Source: Rhodobacteraceae bacterium D3-12 (GTDB lineage Bacteria; Pseudomonadota; Alphaproteobacteria; Rhodobacterales; Rhodobacteraceae). From it: a stretch of 64,000 nucleotides of DNA. The stretch covers positions 4,129,001 to 4,193,000 of the forward strand of contig CP104793.1 in assembly GCA_025916135.1 (NCBI GenBank), given 5' to 3'. Positions 54,082 to 63,297 of this stretch are shown piece by piece. A program made the position numbers and the translations under genes. The notes under the pieces are model-generated. The model had not been told where the DNA came from and did not search any database. It saw only the letters and a list, made by a program, of their open reading frames with translations. The first letter of the stretch is position 1; every line of letters begins with the position of its first letter.

Positions 54082-54639
54082 ATGGCAAAAGACGCGTTTC
54101 CCGGTTGGCATGGCACCACCATTATCGGTGTTAAAAAAGGTGGTCAGGTGGTGATCGCCGGTGATGGTCAGGTCTCGCTCGGCCAGACCGTGATCAAAGG
54201 CAGCGCCCGCAAAGTCCGCAAGCTCAGCCCCGGTGGCTATGACGTTGTCGCAGGCTTTGCCGGATCAACCGCCGACGCCTTCACCCTCCTTGAACGGCTC
54301 GAGGCCAAGCTCGAAGCGACCCCCGGCCAATTGGCCCGTGCCTCGGTCGAGCTGGCCAAGGACTGGCGCACCGACAAATACCTGCAAAAGCTCGAGGCGA
54401 TGCTGATCGTGACTGACGGCAGCGAACTTCTGGTCATCACCGGCGCGGGTGATGTGCTTGAGCCCGAACATGACGTGACCGCCATCGGCTCGGGTGGCAA
54501 CTTTGCCCTCGCCGCCGCGCGCGGCATGATGGACAGCGACCAAGACGCCGAAACCATCGCACGCAAGGCCATGGCCATCGCTGCTGACATCTGCGTCTAT
54601 ACCAACGGCAATCTCACGGTCGAGACGATCTCTAAATGA
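54082..54639 (+). CDS. hslV: ATP-dependent protease subunit HslV
   Basis: The 185-residue peptidase of the HslVU complex has the N-terminal nucleophile region ([26 protein letters not shown]) and later [17 protein letters not shown] 54082 follows GGAGG; an in-frame ATG at 54070 lies before it and was rejected. Its stop overlaps the next gene, a membrane protein, by 4 bp (ATGA). Confidence 0.95.
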   Translation: MAKDAFPGWHGTTIIGVKKGGQVVIAGDGQVSLGQTVIKGSARKVRKLSPGGYDVVAGFAGSTADAFTLLERLEAKLEATPGQLARASVELAKDWRTDKYLQKLEAMLIVTDGSELLVITGAGDVLEPEHDVTAIGSGGNFALAAARGMMDSDQDAETIARKAMAIAADICVYTNGNLTVETISK

Positions 54640-55700
54640 TCGACCGCGACGATCTTCGCGCCGCCGTCTCGGCCGGTATCCTGACCGAAGCCCAAGCCGC
54701 TTCGCTCACCGGGCTGGCCCATTCCCGCACAGGTGCGCGCGAAAACCTCGCTCCCGGCGATGAACCGTTCGAGCTGTTCAAAGGCTTCAACGAGATTTTC
54801 ATCGTGATCGGCCTGCTGATCCTTGCCTCTGGCTGGGTCAGCGTAAACGCCGTCGCCATGGCGACCGAGATCGTAAACTACCGCCTTCAGACCATGACAA
54901 TGGCCGGGATCGGCGCCGTGGTCCTCTGGCTCCTGTCGGAATACTTCATCCGCCGCCGCCGGATGATCGCCCCCGCAATCGCTCTGTCGATCCTCTTCGC
55001 GATCAATGCGCTCGTCGGTTTGACGGCCAGTGAATCGCAACCCTTCATGATCGCGCAACAGGACTACTCCAGCCTGCCTTACCCGGTCTTGCTTTCGGCG
55101 CTGGCCGTGCTTGTCTATTGGTGGCGCTTTCGCGTGCCCTTCGCCCTTGCCATGATCGCCATCGGGTTGTTCCTCGCCGCGATCCTGATCGCTGCCAATT
55201 CCGCTGGCACACCGGGCGATTTCAACGACCTGTTCCAGCTTTCTGTCGACGGGCCGTTCGCCTGGATCACGCTGGCACTCGGGCTGGGCGTCTTCATCGT
55301 CGCCATGCTGTTCGACATGAGCGATCCGCACCGCGTCACCCGCCGCGCCGCCAACGGCTTCTGGCTGCATGTCGTCGCCGCGCCCGCGCTGGTCAATACC
55401 GTCGCGCTATCCCTGCTCGCGCGTGATAGCGCAGGCGCGCACTTCACTTTGCTTGTCGCGCTCGGCCTTTTTGCGCTCGTTGCCATCGTGATTGACCGCC
55501 GCTCGTTTCTGATCACGGCCATCGGCTATATCGTCGTCATGGCCACCACGATCTATACCGATAACAACTGGGCCATGATCATCCTGCTTCTGGGCGTTGC
55601 ATTGTTGATCCTCGGCGCCTTCTGGGATCGCATTCGCGCGGTCCTTTTGCGGGCCATGCCCTTCCTTCCACTTTCGAAACTTCCGCCATCACTGGGATAG
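54636..55700 (+). CDS. Polytopic membrane protein, DUF2157-like
   Basis: 354 residues with a soluble N-terminal 40 residues ([26 protein letters not shown], a helical DUF2157-like head) and about ten hydrophobic segments. It lies between hslV and hslU, overlapping hslV by 4 bp and ending 8 bp before hslU, so it is probably co-translated with the protease. Function unknown; DUF2157 identity is tentative. Confidence 0.72.
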   Translation: MIDRDDLRAAVSAGILTEAQAASLTGLAHSRTGARENLAPGDEPFELFKGFNEIFIVIGLLILASGWVSVNAVAMATEIVNYRLQTMTMAGIGAVVLWLLSEYFIRRRRMIAPAIALSILFAINALVGLTASESQPFMIAQQDYSSLPYPVLLSALAVLVYWWRFRVPFALAMIAIGLFLAAILIAANSAGTPGDFNDLFQLSVDGPFAWITLALGLGVFIVAMLFDMSDPHRVTRRAANGFWLHVVAAPALVNTVALSLLARDSAGAHFTLLVALGLFALVAIVIDRRSFLITAIGYIVVMATTIYTDNNWAMIILLLGVALLILGAFWDRIRAVLLRAMPFLPLSKLPPSLG

Positions 55701-55708
55701 GGCCTCTT

Positions 55709-57022
55709 ATGACCGACCTCACCCCCCGCGAAATCGTCTCCGAACTCGACCGTTTCATCATTGGACAGGCCGACGCCAAACGCGCCGTCGCCGTCGCCCT
55801 GCGCAACCGCTGGCGGCGCAAGCAGCTCTCCGATGATCTGCGCGACGAGGTTTACCCAAAGAACATCCTGATGATCGGCCCCACCGGCGTTGGCAAAACA
55901 GAAATCTCGCGCCGTCTGGCCAAACTCGCCCGCGCGCCGTTTATCAAGGTCGAAGCCACCAAGTTTACCGAGGTCGGCTATGTCGGGCGTGACGTGGAAC
56001 AGATCGTGCGCGACCTGATTGATGCCGCCATCGCCATGACCCGCGAGCACATGCGCGAGGATGTCAAAGCCAAGGCCCACCGCGCCGCCGAAGACCGCGT
56101 GTTGCGCGCCATCGCTGGTGAAGACGCCCGCGAAGGCACCCTCGAAATGTTCCGCAAAAAGCTGAAATCGGGCGAGCTTGACGCGACCGAGATCGAGCTT
56201 GAAGTCGCAGACACCACAAACCCGATGGGCGGCATGTTCGACATTCCCGGCCAACCCGGCGGCGGCCAGATGGGCATGATGAATATCGGCGACATCTTCG
56301 GCAAAGCCTTCGGCGGGCGCACCACCCGCAAGAAGCTGACCGTGGCGCAAAGCTATGAGTTGCTGATCTCCGAAGAAGCCGACAAGCTGCTCGATGATGA
56401 AATCGTCAACAAGGCCGCTGTTGAGGCGGTCGAACAGAACGGCATCGTTTTCCTTGACGAAATCGACAAGGTCGCCGCCCGTCAGGAAACCCGCGGCGGT
56501 GATGTCTCCCGCGAAGGGGTGCAGCGCGACCTGCTGCCCCTGATCGAAGGCACCACCGTGTCGACCAAATATGGCCCGGTCAAAACCGACCATATCCTGT
56601 TCATCGCTTCGGGTGCATTCCACATCGCCAAACCGTCCGACCTCCTGCCCGAACTCCAAGGCCGCCTGCCGATCCGCGTCGAACTCCGCGCCCTGACCGA
56701 AGACGACTTCGTGCGCATCCTGACCGAAACCGACAACGCCCTGACCCGGCAATACACCGCCCTCATGGCAACCGAAGAAGTCACCGTCGAATTCACCGAC
56801 GAAGGCATCGCCGCGCTGGCCAAAATCGCAGCGGACGTGAACCAGTCGGTCGAAAACATCGGTGCGCGGCGGCTCTATACCGTGCTTGAGCGCGTGTTCG
56901 AAGAACTCTCCTTCACTGCGCCCGACCGTGGCGGCGATGCAATCACCGTCGACGCCGCCTTTGTTGATGAAAACCTCGGCGAACTTACCAAGTCTGCCGA
57001 TCTCAGCCGCTATGTGCTATAA
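55709..57022 (+). CDS. hslU: ATP-dependent protease ATPase subunit HslU
   Basis: 437-residue AAA+ unfoldase. Motifs: [22 protein letters not shown], Walker A ([14 protein letters not shown]), pore-loop region (GYVGRDVEQ), I-domain with GGGQMGMM, Walker B ([10 protein letters not shown]), sensor regions and a C-terminal SRYVL tail that docks in HslV. Confidence 0.97.
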   Translation: MTDLTPREIVSELDRFIIGQADAKRAVAVALRNRWRRKQLSDDLRDEVYPKNILMIGPTGVGKTEISRRLAKLARAPFIKVEATKFTEVGYVGRDVEQIVRDLIDAAIAMTREHMREDVKAKAHRAAEDRVLRAIAGEDAREGTLEMFRKKLKSGELDATEIELEVADTTNPMGGMFDIPGQPGGGQMGMMNIGDIFGKAFGGRTTRKKLTVAQSYELLISEEADKLLDDEIVNKAAVEAVEQNGIVFLDEIDKVAARQETRGGDVSREGVQRDLLPLIEGTTVSTKYGPVKTDHILFIASGAFHIAKPSDLLPELQGRLPIRVELRALTEDDFVRILTETDNALTRQYTALMATEEVTVEFTDEGIAALAKIAADVNQSVENIGARRLYTVLERVFEELSFTAPDRGGDAITVDAAFVDENLGELTKSADLSRYVL

Positions 57023-57052
57023 CCCTGCCAACTGAACTTGGCATGGCACAGC

Positions 57053-57337
57053 ATGAGGCGTTTTCTTGACATCACACGCTACCCCGTCCTCGTGATTTTC
57101 ACGCTGGCCGGGGTCAGCATCGTAATCGTCGCCTATACCTCGTTCAACCTCCTGCACCTCAGCATGCAAAATTTCCGCTATATTGGCGAAAACGGCTGGC
57201 TCGCCCTGCAAAGCGGCGCTCTGATCCAACTGCTGCAAATCATCGCCTACGGCGTGGTTTCCCTGTTCTTCTTCATGGTCTTCAAACTCTGCGAAGCCGA
57301 AATGGTCCTGCGCTATCGTCGCTGGATTGGGCGCTAG
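57053..57337 (+). CDS. Small membrane protein
   Basis: 94 residues with two hydrophobic segments (YPVLVIFTLAGVSIVIVAYTS and LIQLLQIIAYGVVSLFFFMVF) and a basic C-terminus (RYRRWIGR). ATG 57053 was preferred; an in-frame TTG at 57038 also exists. It follows hslU by 30 bp. No family recognised. Confidence 0.65.
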   Translation: MRRFLDITRYPVLVIFTLAGVSIVIVAYTSFNLLHLSMQNFRYIGENGWLALQSGALIQLLQIIAYGVVSLFFFMVFKLCEAEMVLRYRRWIGR

Positions 57338-57385
57338 GGCAAGTTCCGCCTTCCCATTCCCGCCAATCTCCGGTTCACATGGCGC

Positions 57386-58609
57386 ATGGGAACGCTCCGC
57401 TTCATCCGTGACAATCTGCGCTGGCTCGCCGCCGGCGTTCTGCTCACTTTCATGTCGAGCTTTGGTCAGACCTTCTTTATCTCGATCTTCGCCGGTGAAA
57501 TCCGGGGTGAGTTCGGGTTAAGCCATGGCCAATGGGGCGGGATCTATACCATCGGCACCACCGCGTCGGCCATTGTCATGGTCTGGGCCGGGGGGCTGAC
57601 CGACCGGTTCCGCGTGCGCGCGCTTGGTGCGGCGATCCTTGTTCTTTTGTCGCTGGCTTGCCTTTTCATGGCCCGCAACAACGCGGCATGGCTGCTGCCC
57701 CTCGTCATTTTCGCGCTCCGCTTCACCGGCCAAGGCATGACAAGCCATATCTCTATGGTCGCCATGTCGCGCTGGTTCATCGCCACGCGCGGGCGGGCGC
57801 TTTCTGTCGCCACGCTCGGGTTTTCCATCGGCGAAGCCCTGCTGCCGATCACTTTTGTTGCCCTGATGGTCAGCTATGATTGGCGCACGCTCTGGCTCGT
57901 TGCCGCCCTGGTTGCCTTGTTCGGCATGCCCGCGCTCTATGCGCTGCTGCGACAGGAACGCACCCCGCAATCCTTCATGGCCTCGGAAAGCACGACCGGA
58001 ATGGAGGGCCGCCACTGGACCCGCAATCAGGCCTTCGCGCATTTCCTCTTCTGGTTCATGGTCCCCGCAATCCTTGGGCCCGGCGCGTTCAATACGGCGT
58101 TTTTCTTTCATCAGGTCCACCTCGCCGAGGTCAAAGGCATGTCGCATGTCGCCCTCGTCGCGCTATTTCCGCTCTATACGATCATGACCACCGGGTTCAT
58201 GCTGATCGCTGGCTTCCTGATCGACCGCTTCGGCCCCGTGCGCCTGATCCCGTTTATCCAGATCCCCATCGCCATCGGCTTTGTCTTCTTCGCCTATGCC
58301 GATGGCGTTGCGGGCATGATGATCGGGCTCCTGTTCCTTGCCCTCACATCCGGCACAATGGCGACCATGCCCAATGCCTTCTGGGCCGAGATCTACGGCA
58401 CCGGTCATATCGGCTCGGTCAAGGCGATGGTCGCGGCGGTCATGGTGTTCGGCTCTGCCATCGGGCCGGGGATCACCGGGCTGGGCATTGACCTTGGCCT
58501 TGGCATCGAAACGCAATTCTTGCTGATCTCGGGCTATTTCGTCTTTGCCACTGTGATGATGATGATCGGCGTCGCGCGGGTGCGCGCGGTCCTATCGGTT
58601 GCGACGTAG
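57386..58609 (+). CDS. Major facilitator superfamily transporter
   Basis: 407 residues, about 12 hydrophobic segments, with the MFS loop motif GGLTDRFRVRALG between helices 2 and 3 and a second G-FLIDRFGPVRL in the C-terminal half. Substrate not identifiable. Its 3' end overlaps the convergent smr gene by 18 bp. Confidence 0.9.
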   Translation: MGTLRFIRDNLRWLAAGVLLTFMSSFGQTFFISIFAGEIRGEFGLSHGQWGGIYTIGTTASAIVMVWAGGLTDRFRVRALGAAILVLLSLACLFMARNNAAWLLPLVIFALRFTGQGMTSHISMVAMSRWFIATRGRALSVATLGFSIGEALLPITFVALMVSYDWRTLWLVAALVALFGMPALYALLRQERTPQSFMASESTTGMEGRHWTRNQAFAHFLFWFMVPAILGPGAFNTAFFFHQVHLAEVKGMSHVALVALFPLYTIMTTGFMLIAGFLIDRFGPVRLIPFIQIPIAIGFVFFAYADGVAGMMIGLLFLALTSGTMATMPNAFWAEIYGTGHIGSVKAMVAAVMVFGSAIGPGITGLGIDLGLGIETQFLLISGYFVFATVMMMIGVARVRAVLSVAT

Positions 58610-59188
58610 ATAAACGTAATACGCCCCGCCACCGCCATGCTTGAGATGCGCCTCGGCGACCTGCAACACCGCTTGCGCCAGCGGCGGAACCGACAACCAA
58701 TGCGGCACCTGATGGCGCAAAACGCCATAGCGCACAGGGATCGGCCCGCCCTCATCCCGGTGCTTGCCCTTGCCGGTGATCACCAGAACCAACCGCTTGC
58801 CGTCCGCCTGCGCCCGCAGGATGAACGACAATAACCGCGGATGCGCCTGATCCAACGTCATTCCGTGCAGGTCCAGCTTGCCTTCCGGCTTCATCTTGCC
58901 ACGCTTCAACTTGGCATGCGCCTTGCGATCCATCTTGACCGGCGCAGTGGCCAACCGCTCGGAAACCGGCGGAACAAGATCATGCGCGCCGGGCTTTGAT
59001 GGCGCGCGCCCCATTTCAAACCCACCCATCTGCGCCATCGGGTGCGCTATCGGGCGCTTGCTTGGCTTTGGTTTCGGCTTGGGGATCGGCGCTTCATGCG
59101 GCTTGCCTTCGGGATGCAACCGTTCTGCGGTCTGCGACACCTTGCGCCACAGGGCAATCTCTTCCTCAGACAGCTTGCGCCGGGTCAT
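58592..59188 (-). CDS. Smr-domain protein
   Basis: 198 residues: a Lys/Pro-rich N-terminal half and a C-terminal Smr domain with KLDLHGMTLDQA and the VITGKGKHRDEGG loop. Smr domains are nucleases acting on RNA or DNA ends. It overlaps mltA by 4 bp (ATGA) and forms an operon mltA-smr with the Tim44-like gene upstream. Confidence 0.92.
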   Translation of the reverse strand: MTRRKLSEEEIALWRKVSQTAERLHPEGKPHEAPIPKPKPKPSKRPIAHPMAQMGGFEMGRAPSKPGAHDLVPPVSERLATAPVKMDRKAHAKLKRGKMKPEGKLDLHGMTLDQAHPRLLSFILRAQADGKRLVLVITGKGKHRDEGGPIPVRYGVLRHQVPHWLSVPPLAQAVLQVAEAHLKHGGGGAYYVYLRRNR

Positions 59189-60222
59189 TCCACATCCACA
59201 GGCAACATGGCAAACGCCCGCTGGATCGGCATCAAAACCACCATGCGCCCCGGATCACGCAACCGCCCCGCCGCGCGACCCGCTTCATCACCGGTGCCAA
59301 AGAAAACATCAGCCCGCTGTGCGCCCTTGATCGCCGATCCGGTGTCCTGTGCGATCATCAAACGGTTCAGCGGCCCCTTGCCACCCTTTTCAATCCAAAC
59401 CGGCGCGCCCAATGGCGTATACCGCCGATCCACTGCGATTGAACGCATCGCCGTAATCGACCGGTTCATCGCCCCCAGCGGCCCCTTATGCGCAGGCACC
59501 TTGTTGACCGTGCGAAAGAACACATAGGACGGGTTATGCCGAAGAAGCTCCAGCCCTTCGACCGGATTGCGCCGCACCCAGTTCTTGATCACATCCGCGC
59601 TCACCTGATGGGCCTGATAAATCCCCCGCCGGATCAACTCGACCCCGACCGAGCGATAGTTGTGCCCGTTTGACCCGCCATAGCCGACGCGCACATGCGT
59701 TCCGTCCCGCATCCGGATCCGCCCTGATCCCTGCACCTGTAGGAAAAACAGCTCGACCGGGTCATCGACCCAAGCGATCTCCAAACCACGGCCGCGCATC
59801 ATCTCGCCGGTTTCGATCTCTCGCCGGTTCAACCACCGGCCCGCGCGCTTGGCCTCGGGCGGCATCCGATACACCGGAAACCTGAACCGCGCCGACGGGT
59901 ATTTATCCCCCTCAAGCTCCGGCTCGAAATATCCGGTAAACAGCGGCTCGTTGCCGTCCTCGATCAACACCGGGCGGAAGAACAGCTCGAAAAACGCCTT
60001 GGCGTCGGTTTGATCCGCCGCCAGCGCACAGAGAGAGCGCCAGTCAGGATCGTCCATATCCCGACAGGTATCGCGAAACACGACAAGGGCGGCAGAATGA
60101 TCATCATCCTCCCACCCTTTTAATTCGTCAAAACTCAACAGGCTGTATTCAACTTCGGACGCTGACGCAGACGTGCCCATCATCAGGCCCGCCAGCAAAA
60201 GCGCCCGCACCACACGGATCAT
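59185..60222 (-). CDS. mltA: Membrane-bound lytic murein transglycosylase A
   Basis: 345 residues with a signal peptide (VVRALLLAGLMMGTSASA), then MltA motifs: FTGYFEPELEG, AWVDDPVELFFLQVQGSGRI, DVIKNWVRRNP, and the 3D-domain Asp triad region (LMIAQDTGSAIKGAQRADVFFGTG). It cleaves peptidoglycan. The start overlaps the Tim44-like stop (ATGA). Confidence 0.95.
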   Translation of the reverse strand: MIRVVRALLLAGLMMGTSASASEVEYSLLSFDELKGWEDDDHSAALVVFRDTCRDMDDPDWRSLCALAADQTDAKAFFELFFRPVLIEDGNEPLFTGYFEPELEGDKYPSARFRFPVYRMPPEAKRAGRWLNRREIETGEMMRGRGLEIAWVDDPVELFFLQVQGSGRIRMRDGTHVRVGYGGSNGHNYRSVGVELIRRGIYQAHQVSADVIKNWVRRNPVEGLELLRHNPSYVFFRTVNKVPAHKGPLGAMNRSITAMRSIAVDRRYTPLGAPVWIEKGGKGPLNRLMIAQDTGSAIKGAQRADVFFGTGDEAGRAAGRLRDPGRMVVLMPIQRAFAMLPVDVE

Positions 60223-60877
60223 TCGCCCGTGGCGACAAGCTGCCAGTTGGGATCGTTCGACCCCATGACGCGCTCAAACGTCCAGATATCTTTCTGACGT
60301 TTGACCTTGCCTTCCTCGCCCTCGATAATTTCACCGGCCCGGTTGCGCACAACACTGGTCAGCTCACCAACAAACTTGACCGAAACCTCGCCCGCGCGTG
60401 TTGCCTCGTCGAACGCGGCATTGACCAGCGACAATTCCCGCACACCGATGAATTCCGCCTCAATCTGAAGCCCCTCTTTCTCGCGATGTTCGACAACACC
60501 GGCAAAGGCTTCATAAACATCCTCGGCCAAGAACTCCTTGATCCCGGCAAGATCGCCATTTTCAAACCCCATAAGGATCATCTCATAAGCACCGCGCGCG
60601 CCCTGAAGAAACTCGGCCACATGAAAACTCGGCTCGGCTCTCTTCATCTGCGCCAGCGCAAGCGCCGTCGGGCTGCCCTCTTCGGCATGGTCCAGAATGT
60701 CGTGGTCCGGTCCGCCGTCGATCACTTCGAAATCCCGGCGCGGTTTTGAAGACGCTTCCGGGCGCGGTGCAGGTGGCGCTTCGAACCCATCGCGGTCCCA
60801 AGCACATTTTTCAAACGCAGAATCAGGAAAATGGCGATACCAGCCAGCACAAGAAGCGAGATAATGGGCGAGTTCAT
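60219..60877 (-). pseudogene. Tim44-like domain protein, frameshifted near the N-terminus
   Basis: The N-terminal membrane anchor (MNSPIISLLVLAGIAIFLILRLKNVLGT) starts at ATG 60877 in one frame. The Tim44 domain (VIDGGPDHDILD ... EFLQGARGAYEMILMGFENGD ... FERVMGSNDPNWQLVATGE) is in another. Adding one G (plus strand) at 60794-60795 (cgcggtccca) gives LGTRDGFEAPPAPRPEAS and a chain of about 219 residues. Tim44-like proteins of bacteria are membrane-associated, with unclear function. It is divergent from fxsA and overlaps mltA. Confidence 0.85.
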
Positions 60878-60985
60878 ATGGGTCCTCTTTCGGGCCAACA
60901 CTTTGAAACGGGCGTGACCTGCACTTATGTATATACGAGGCGCGGTCAAGTCCATTGCGCCAATCACCTTCAAGGAGTTACCAAG

Positions 60986-61471
60986 ATGTGGCTGTTTCTG
61001 GCGTTTATCGCCATTCCGATGATCGAAATCGCTCTGTTCATTCAGGTCGGTGGCGCGATTGGCCTTGGCTATACGCTGCTGATCGTGGTCCTGACGGCGG
61101 TTTTGGGCACATGGCTCGTCCGCTCCCAAGGGGTCGCCGCGCTCACCGATGTTCAACGCTCGTTTTCCGAGCTGAACAACCCCGCCGAACCGCTCGCTCA
61201 TGGGGCGATGATCCTGTTTTCCGGCACGCTGCTTTTGACCCCTGGGTTCTTCACTGACGCTATCGGCTTTGCCCTGCTCGTTCCCGGCATTCGCCGTGCC
61301 GTGTTCAATTGGGCCCGGTCGCGCATCACCGTGATCAGTTTCTCGGTCGGCCCCGATCCGCGCACCACACGCCAACCACAAGACGGTGGTGACGTGATTG
61401 ACGGCGATTTTCGTGAAATCGACCCCTCAAATAAGGCCACACACAAGCCTTCGGGGTGGACAAAGCACTGA
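60986..61471 (+). CDS. fxsA: FxsA-family membrane protein
   Basis: 161 residues with three to four hydrophobic segments and FxsA motifs: LFLAFIAIPMIEIALFIQVGG, TLLIVVLTAVLGTWLVRSQG and LLLTPGFFTDAIGFALLVPG. Overproduced FxsA prevents phage T7 exclusion by F plasmid in E. coli; the normal role is unknown. ATG 60986 follows AAGGAG. Confidence 0.93.
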   Translation: MWLFLAFIAIPMIEIALFIQVGGAIGLGYTLLIVVLTAVLGTWLVRSQGVAALTDVQRSFSELNNPAEPLAHGAMILFSGTLLLTPGFFTDAIGFALLVPGIRRAVFNWARSRITVISFSVGPDPRTTRQPQDGGDVIDGDFREIDPSNKATHKPSGWTKH

Positions 61472-61520
61472 GTTTCGATAAGTCAGGGACAACAGTAATT
61501 TAATCCTCGGAGATTTTGAA

Positions 61521-62015
61521 ATGGCCGAAAATGGCAACGGCGCCGCCGCAGAAGCCCCCCAGATCCAGATGAACGTGGTCAACCAATTTGTGCGTGACCT
61601 GTCGTTTGAAAACATCATCGCCCAAAAGGGCGTCGCCGGCGAAGTCGTCCCCGACGTTCAGGTTCAGGTGAACCTCGATGCGCGCAAGCGTGAAGGCGAC
61701 AATCAGTTCGAAGTTTCGATCAAACTCAACATCGAAAACCGCGACAAGAACAACGCCGAGACCAAGATTTTCCTGATGGAAATCGACTATGTCGGCCTGT
61801 TCTTTATCGCCGGTGTTCCCGACGATCAGATGCACCCGTTCCTGTTGATCGAATGCCCGCGCCTGTTGTTCCCGTTCCTGCGTCGTATCGTCTCGGATGT
61901 GACCCGCGATGGCGGCTTCGCACCGCTGAACCTCGAAAACATCGACTTCATGGCGCTCTACCGTCAGGAACTCTCCAGACAGCAAGCCGCTCAGGGCGAC
62001 GCCCCGGTTAGCTAA
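61521..62015 (+). CDS. secB: Protein-export chaperone SecB
   Basis: 164 residues: QIQMNVVNQFVRDLSFENI, EVSIKLNIENRD, LLIECPRLLFPFLRRIVSDVTRDGGF and LENIDFMALY are SecB hallmarks. It keeps preproteins unfolded for SecA. It ends tail-to-tail with dnaQ, with 3 bp between stops. Confidence 0.97.
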   Translation: MAENGNGAAAEAPQIQMNVVNQFVRDLSFENIIAQKGVAGEVVPDVQVQVNLDARKREGDNQFEVSIKLNIENRDKNNAETKIFLMEIDYVGLFFIAGVPDDQMHPFLLIECPRLLFPFLRRIVSDVTRDGGFAPLNLENIDFMALYRQELSRQQAAQGDAPVS

Positions 62016-62033
62016 GCCTTAGCGATACTTTTT
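62011..62033 (+). terminator. Compact terminator spanning the secB and dnaQ stops
   Basis: GCTAA (62011-62015) and TTAGC (62019-62023) form a 5-bp stem with a 3-base loop. Each arm contains one of the two TAA stop codons. On the plus strand the hairpin is followed within 5 bases by TTTTT. The stem is short, so the call is tentative. Confidence 0.45.
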
Positions 62034-62714
62034 CCAAAGCGCGCCGTCGCCCATCGCCTCTACAAAGGCTGCATGGGCGGCGGCTTCTTCGTCTTTGATC
62101 CGGGGTTTCAAGGCGTCTGGCCGGGGCTTGGGGCGCCAGACTTCATCCCGCGAAGACCCCTGCGAGCCGCCTCCGCCTGATGCGTTCAACCCGAAATCCG
62201 GCTGCCGCCCCCCGATCAGCTCAAGATAAACCTCGGCCAAGATCTCGCTATCCAGCAACGCGCCGTGCAGCGTTCGTGCCGAGTTATCAATCCCGAACCG
62301 CCGACACAGCGCATCCAATGACGCCTGCGCCCCCGGAAACTTCCGCCGCGCCATCGCCAGCGTATCAATCGCCTGTTCCATCGGCAAAAGCTGCCTGTTT
62401 GCCCATTTCAATTCAGCGTTCAGAAACTTCATGTCAAAGCTGGCGTTGTGAATGACCAGCTTGTCATCACCAACGAAATCCTGAAATGCCTGCGCAATAT
62501 CCGCAAACACCGGCTTATCTCGAAGGAACTCTTCGCTCAGCCCGTGAACCTCGAACGCTTCCTGCGGCATGTCGCGCTGCGGGTTGATATACTGGTGATA
62601 CGTCTCACCCGTTGGCATATGCCCGATCAGCTCAACAGCCCCGATTTCAACAATCCGGTCGCCGCTCTCTGGGTCAAATCCGGTCGTTTCGGTATCCAGA
62701 ACGATCTCACGCAT
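62019..62714 (-). CDS. dnaQ: DNA polymerase III epsilon subunit (proofreading exonuclease)
   Basis: 231 residues with Exo I ([21 protein letters not shown]), Exo II ([13 protein letters not shown]) and Exo III ([17 protein letters not shown]) motifs of the DEDDh type. The start overlaps the end of coaE by 8 bp. Confidence 0.96.
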   Translation of the reverse strand: MREIVLDTETTGFDPESGDRIVEIGAVELIGHMPTGETYHQYINPQRDMPQEAFEVHGLSEEFLRDKPVFADIAQAFQDFVGDDKLVIHNASFDMKFLNAELKWANRQLLPMEQAIDTLAMARRKFPGAQASLDALCRRFGIDNSARTLHGALLDSEILAEVYLELIGGRQPDFGLNASGGGGSQGSSRDEVWRPKPRPDALKPRIKDEEAAAHAAFVEAMGDGALWKKYR

Positions 62715-63297
62715 TCAACTTCTCCCGAATATCGGCCACCACGTCCTGCACCTGTGCCCGCGCATGCTCAACCGTGTCGGTTATGATCACATAATCCGCC
62801 TTGGCGCGCTTTTCGGCGTCCGGCACCTGCTTGGCCAGTATTGCTTCAAACTGCGCTTCTGTCATCGTTCCGCGCTCCAACACCCTGCGGCGCTGCTCCT
62901 CGGCGTCAATCGACACCACCGCCACCGCATTCACCCGTGCCTCTCCGCCGGTTTCAAACAACAACGGAATGTCGAAAACCAGAATGTCAGATGTCGCGCC
63001 TTGGGCAAAATCTGCCCGGTCCTGCCCGACCAACGGATGCACAATCGCCTCAATCCGCTTCAACGCGCCCGCATCTTCGCCAATGATCCGCTTCAACGCC
63101 TCCCGCGATACCGCGCCGTCCTCAATCGCATCGGGAAAGGCGGCACTCATCGGTGCCACCGCCGCGCCGCCCTTGGCATAGAGCCGATGCACCGCCGCAT
63201 CCGCATCCCACACATCGCAGCCCGCCTCGGCAAACAGCTTCGCGGTGCTCGACTTCCCCATCCCGATGGAGCCGGTCAGACCAAGCCGGAAACTCAT
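62707..63297 (-). CDS. coaE: Dephospho-CoA kinase
   Basis: 196-residue P-loop kinase for the last step of CoA synthesis. Walker A ([18 protein letters not shown]), DAAVHRLY, and [13 protein letters not shown] are typical. It overlaps aroE and dnaQ by short start/stop overlaps. Confidence 0.96.
   Translation of the reverse strand: MSFRLGLTGSIGMGKSSTAKLFAEAGCDVWDADAAVHRLYAKGGAAVAPMSAAFPDAIEDGAVSREALKRIIGEDAGALKRIEAIVHPLVGQDRADFAQGATSDILVFDIPLLFETGGEARVNAVAVVSIDAEEQRRRVLERGTMTEAQFEAILAKQVPDAEKRAKADYVIITDTVEHARAQVQDVVADIREKLNA

Noticed and set aside
55553-56752. 399-codon frame opposite hslU
   Set aside because: Antisense shadow of hslU with low-complexity composition.
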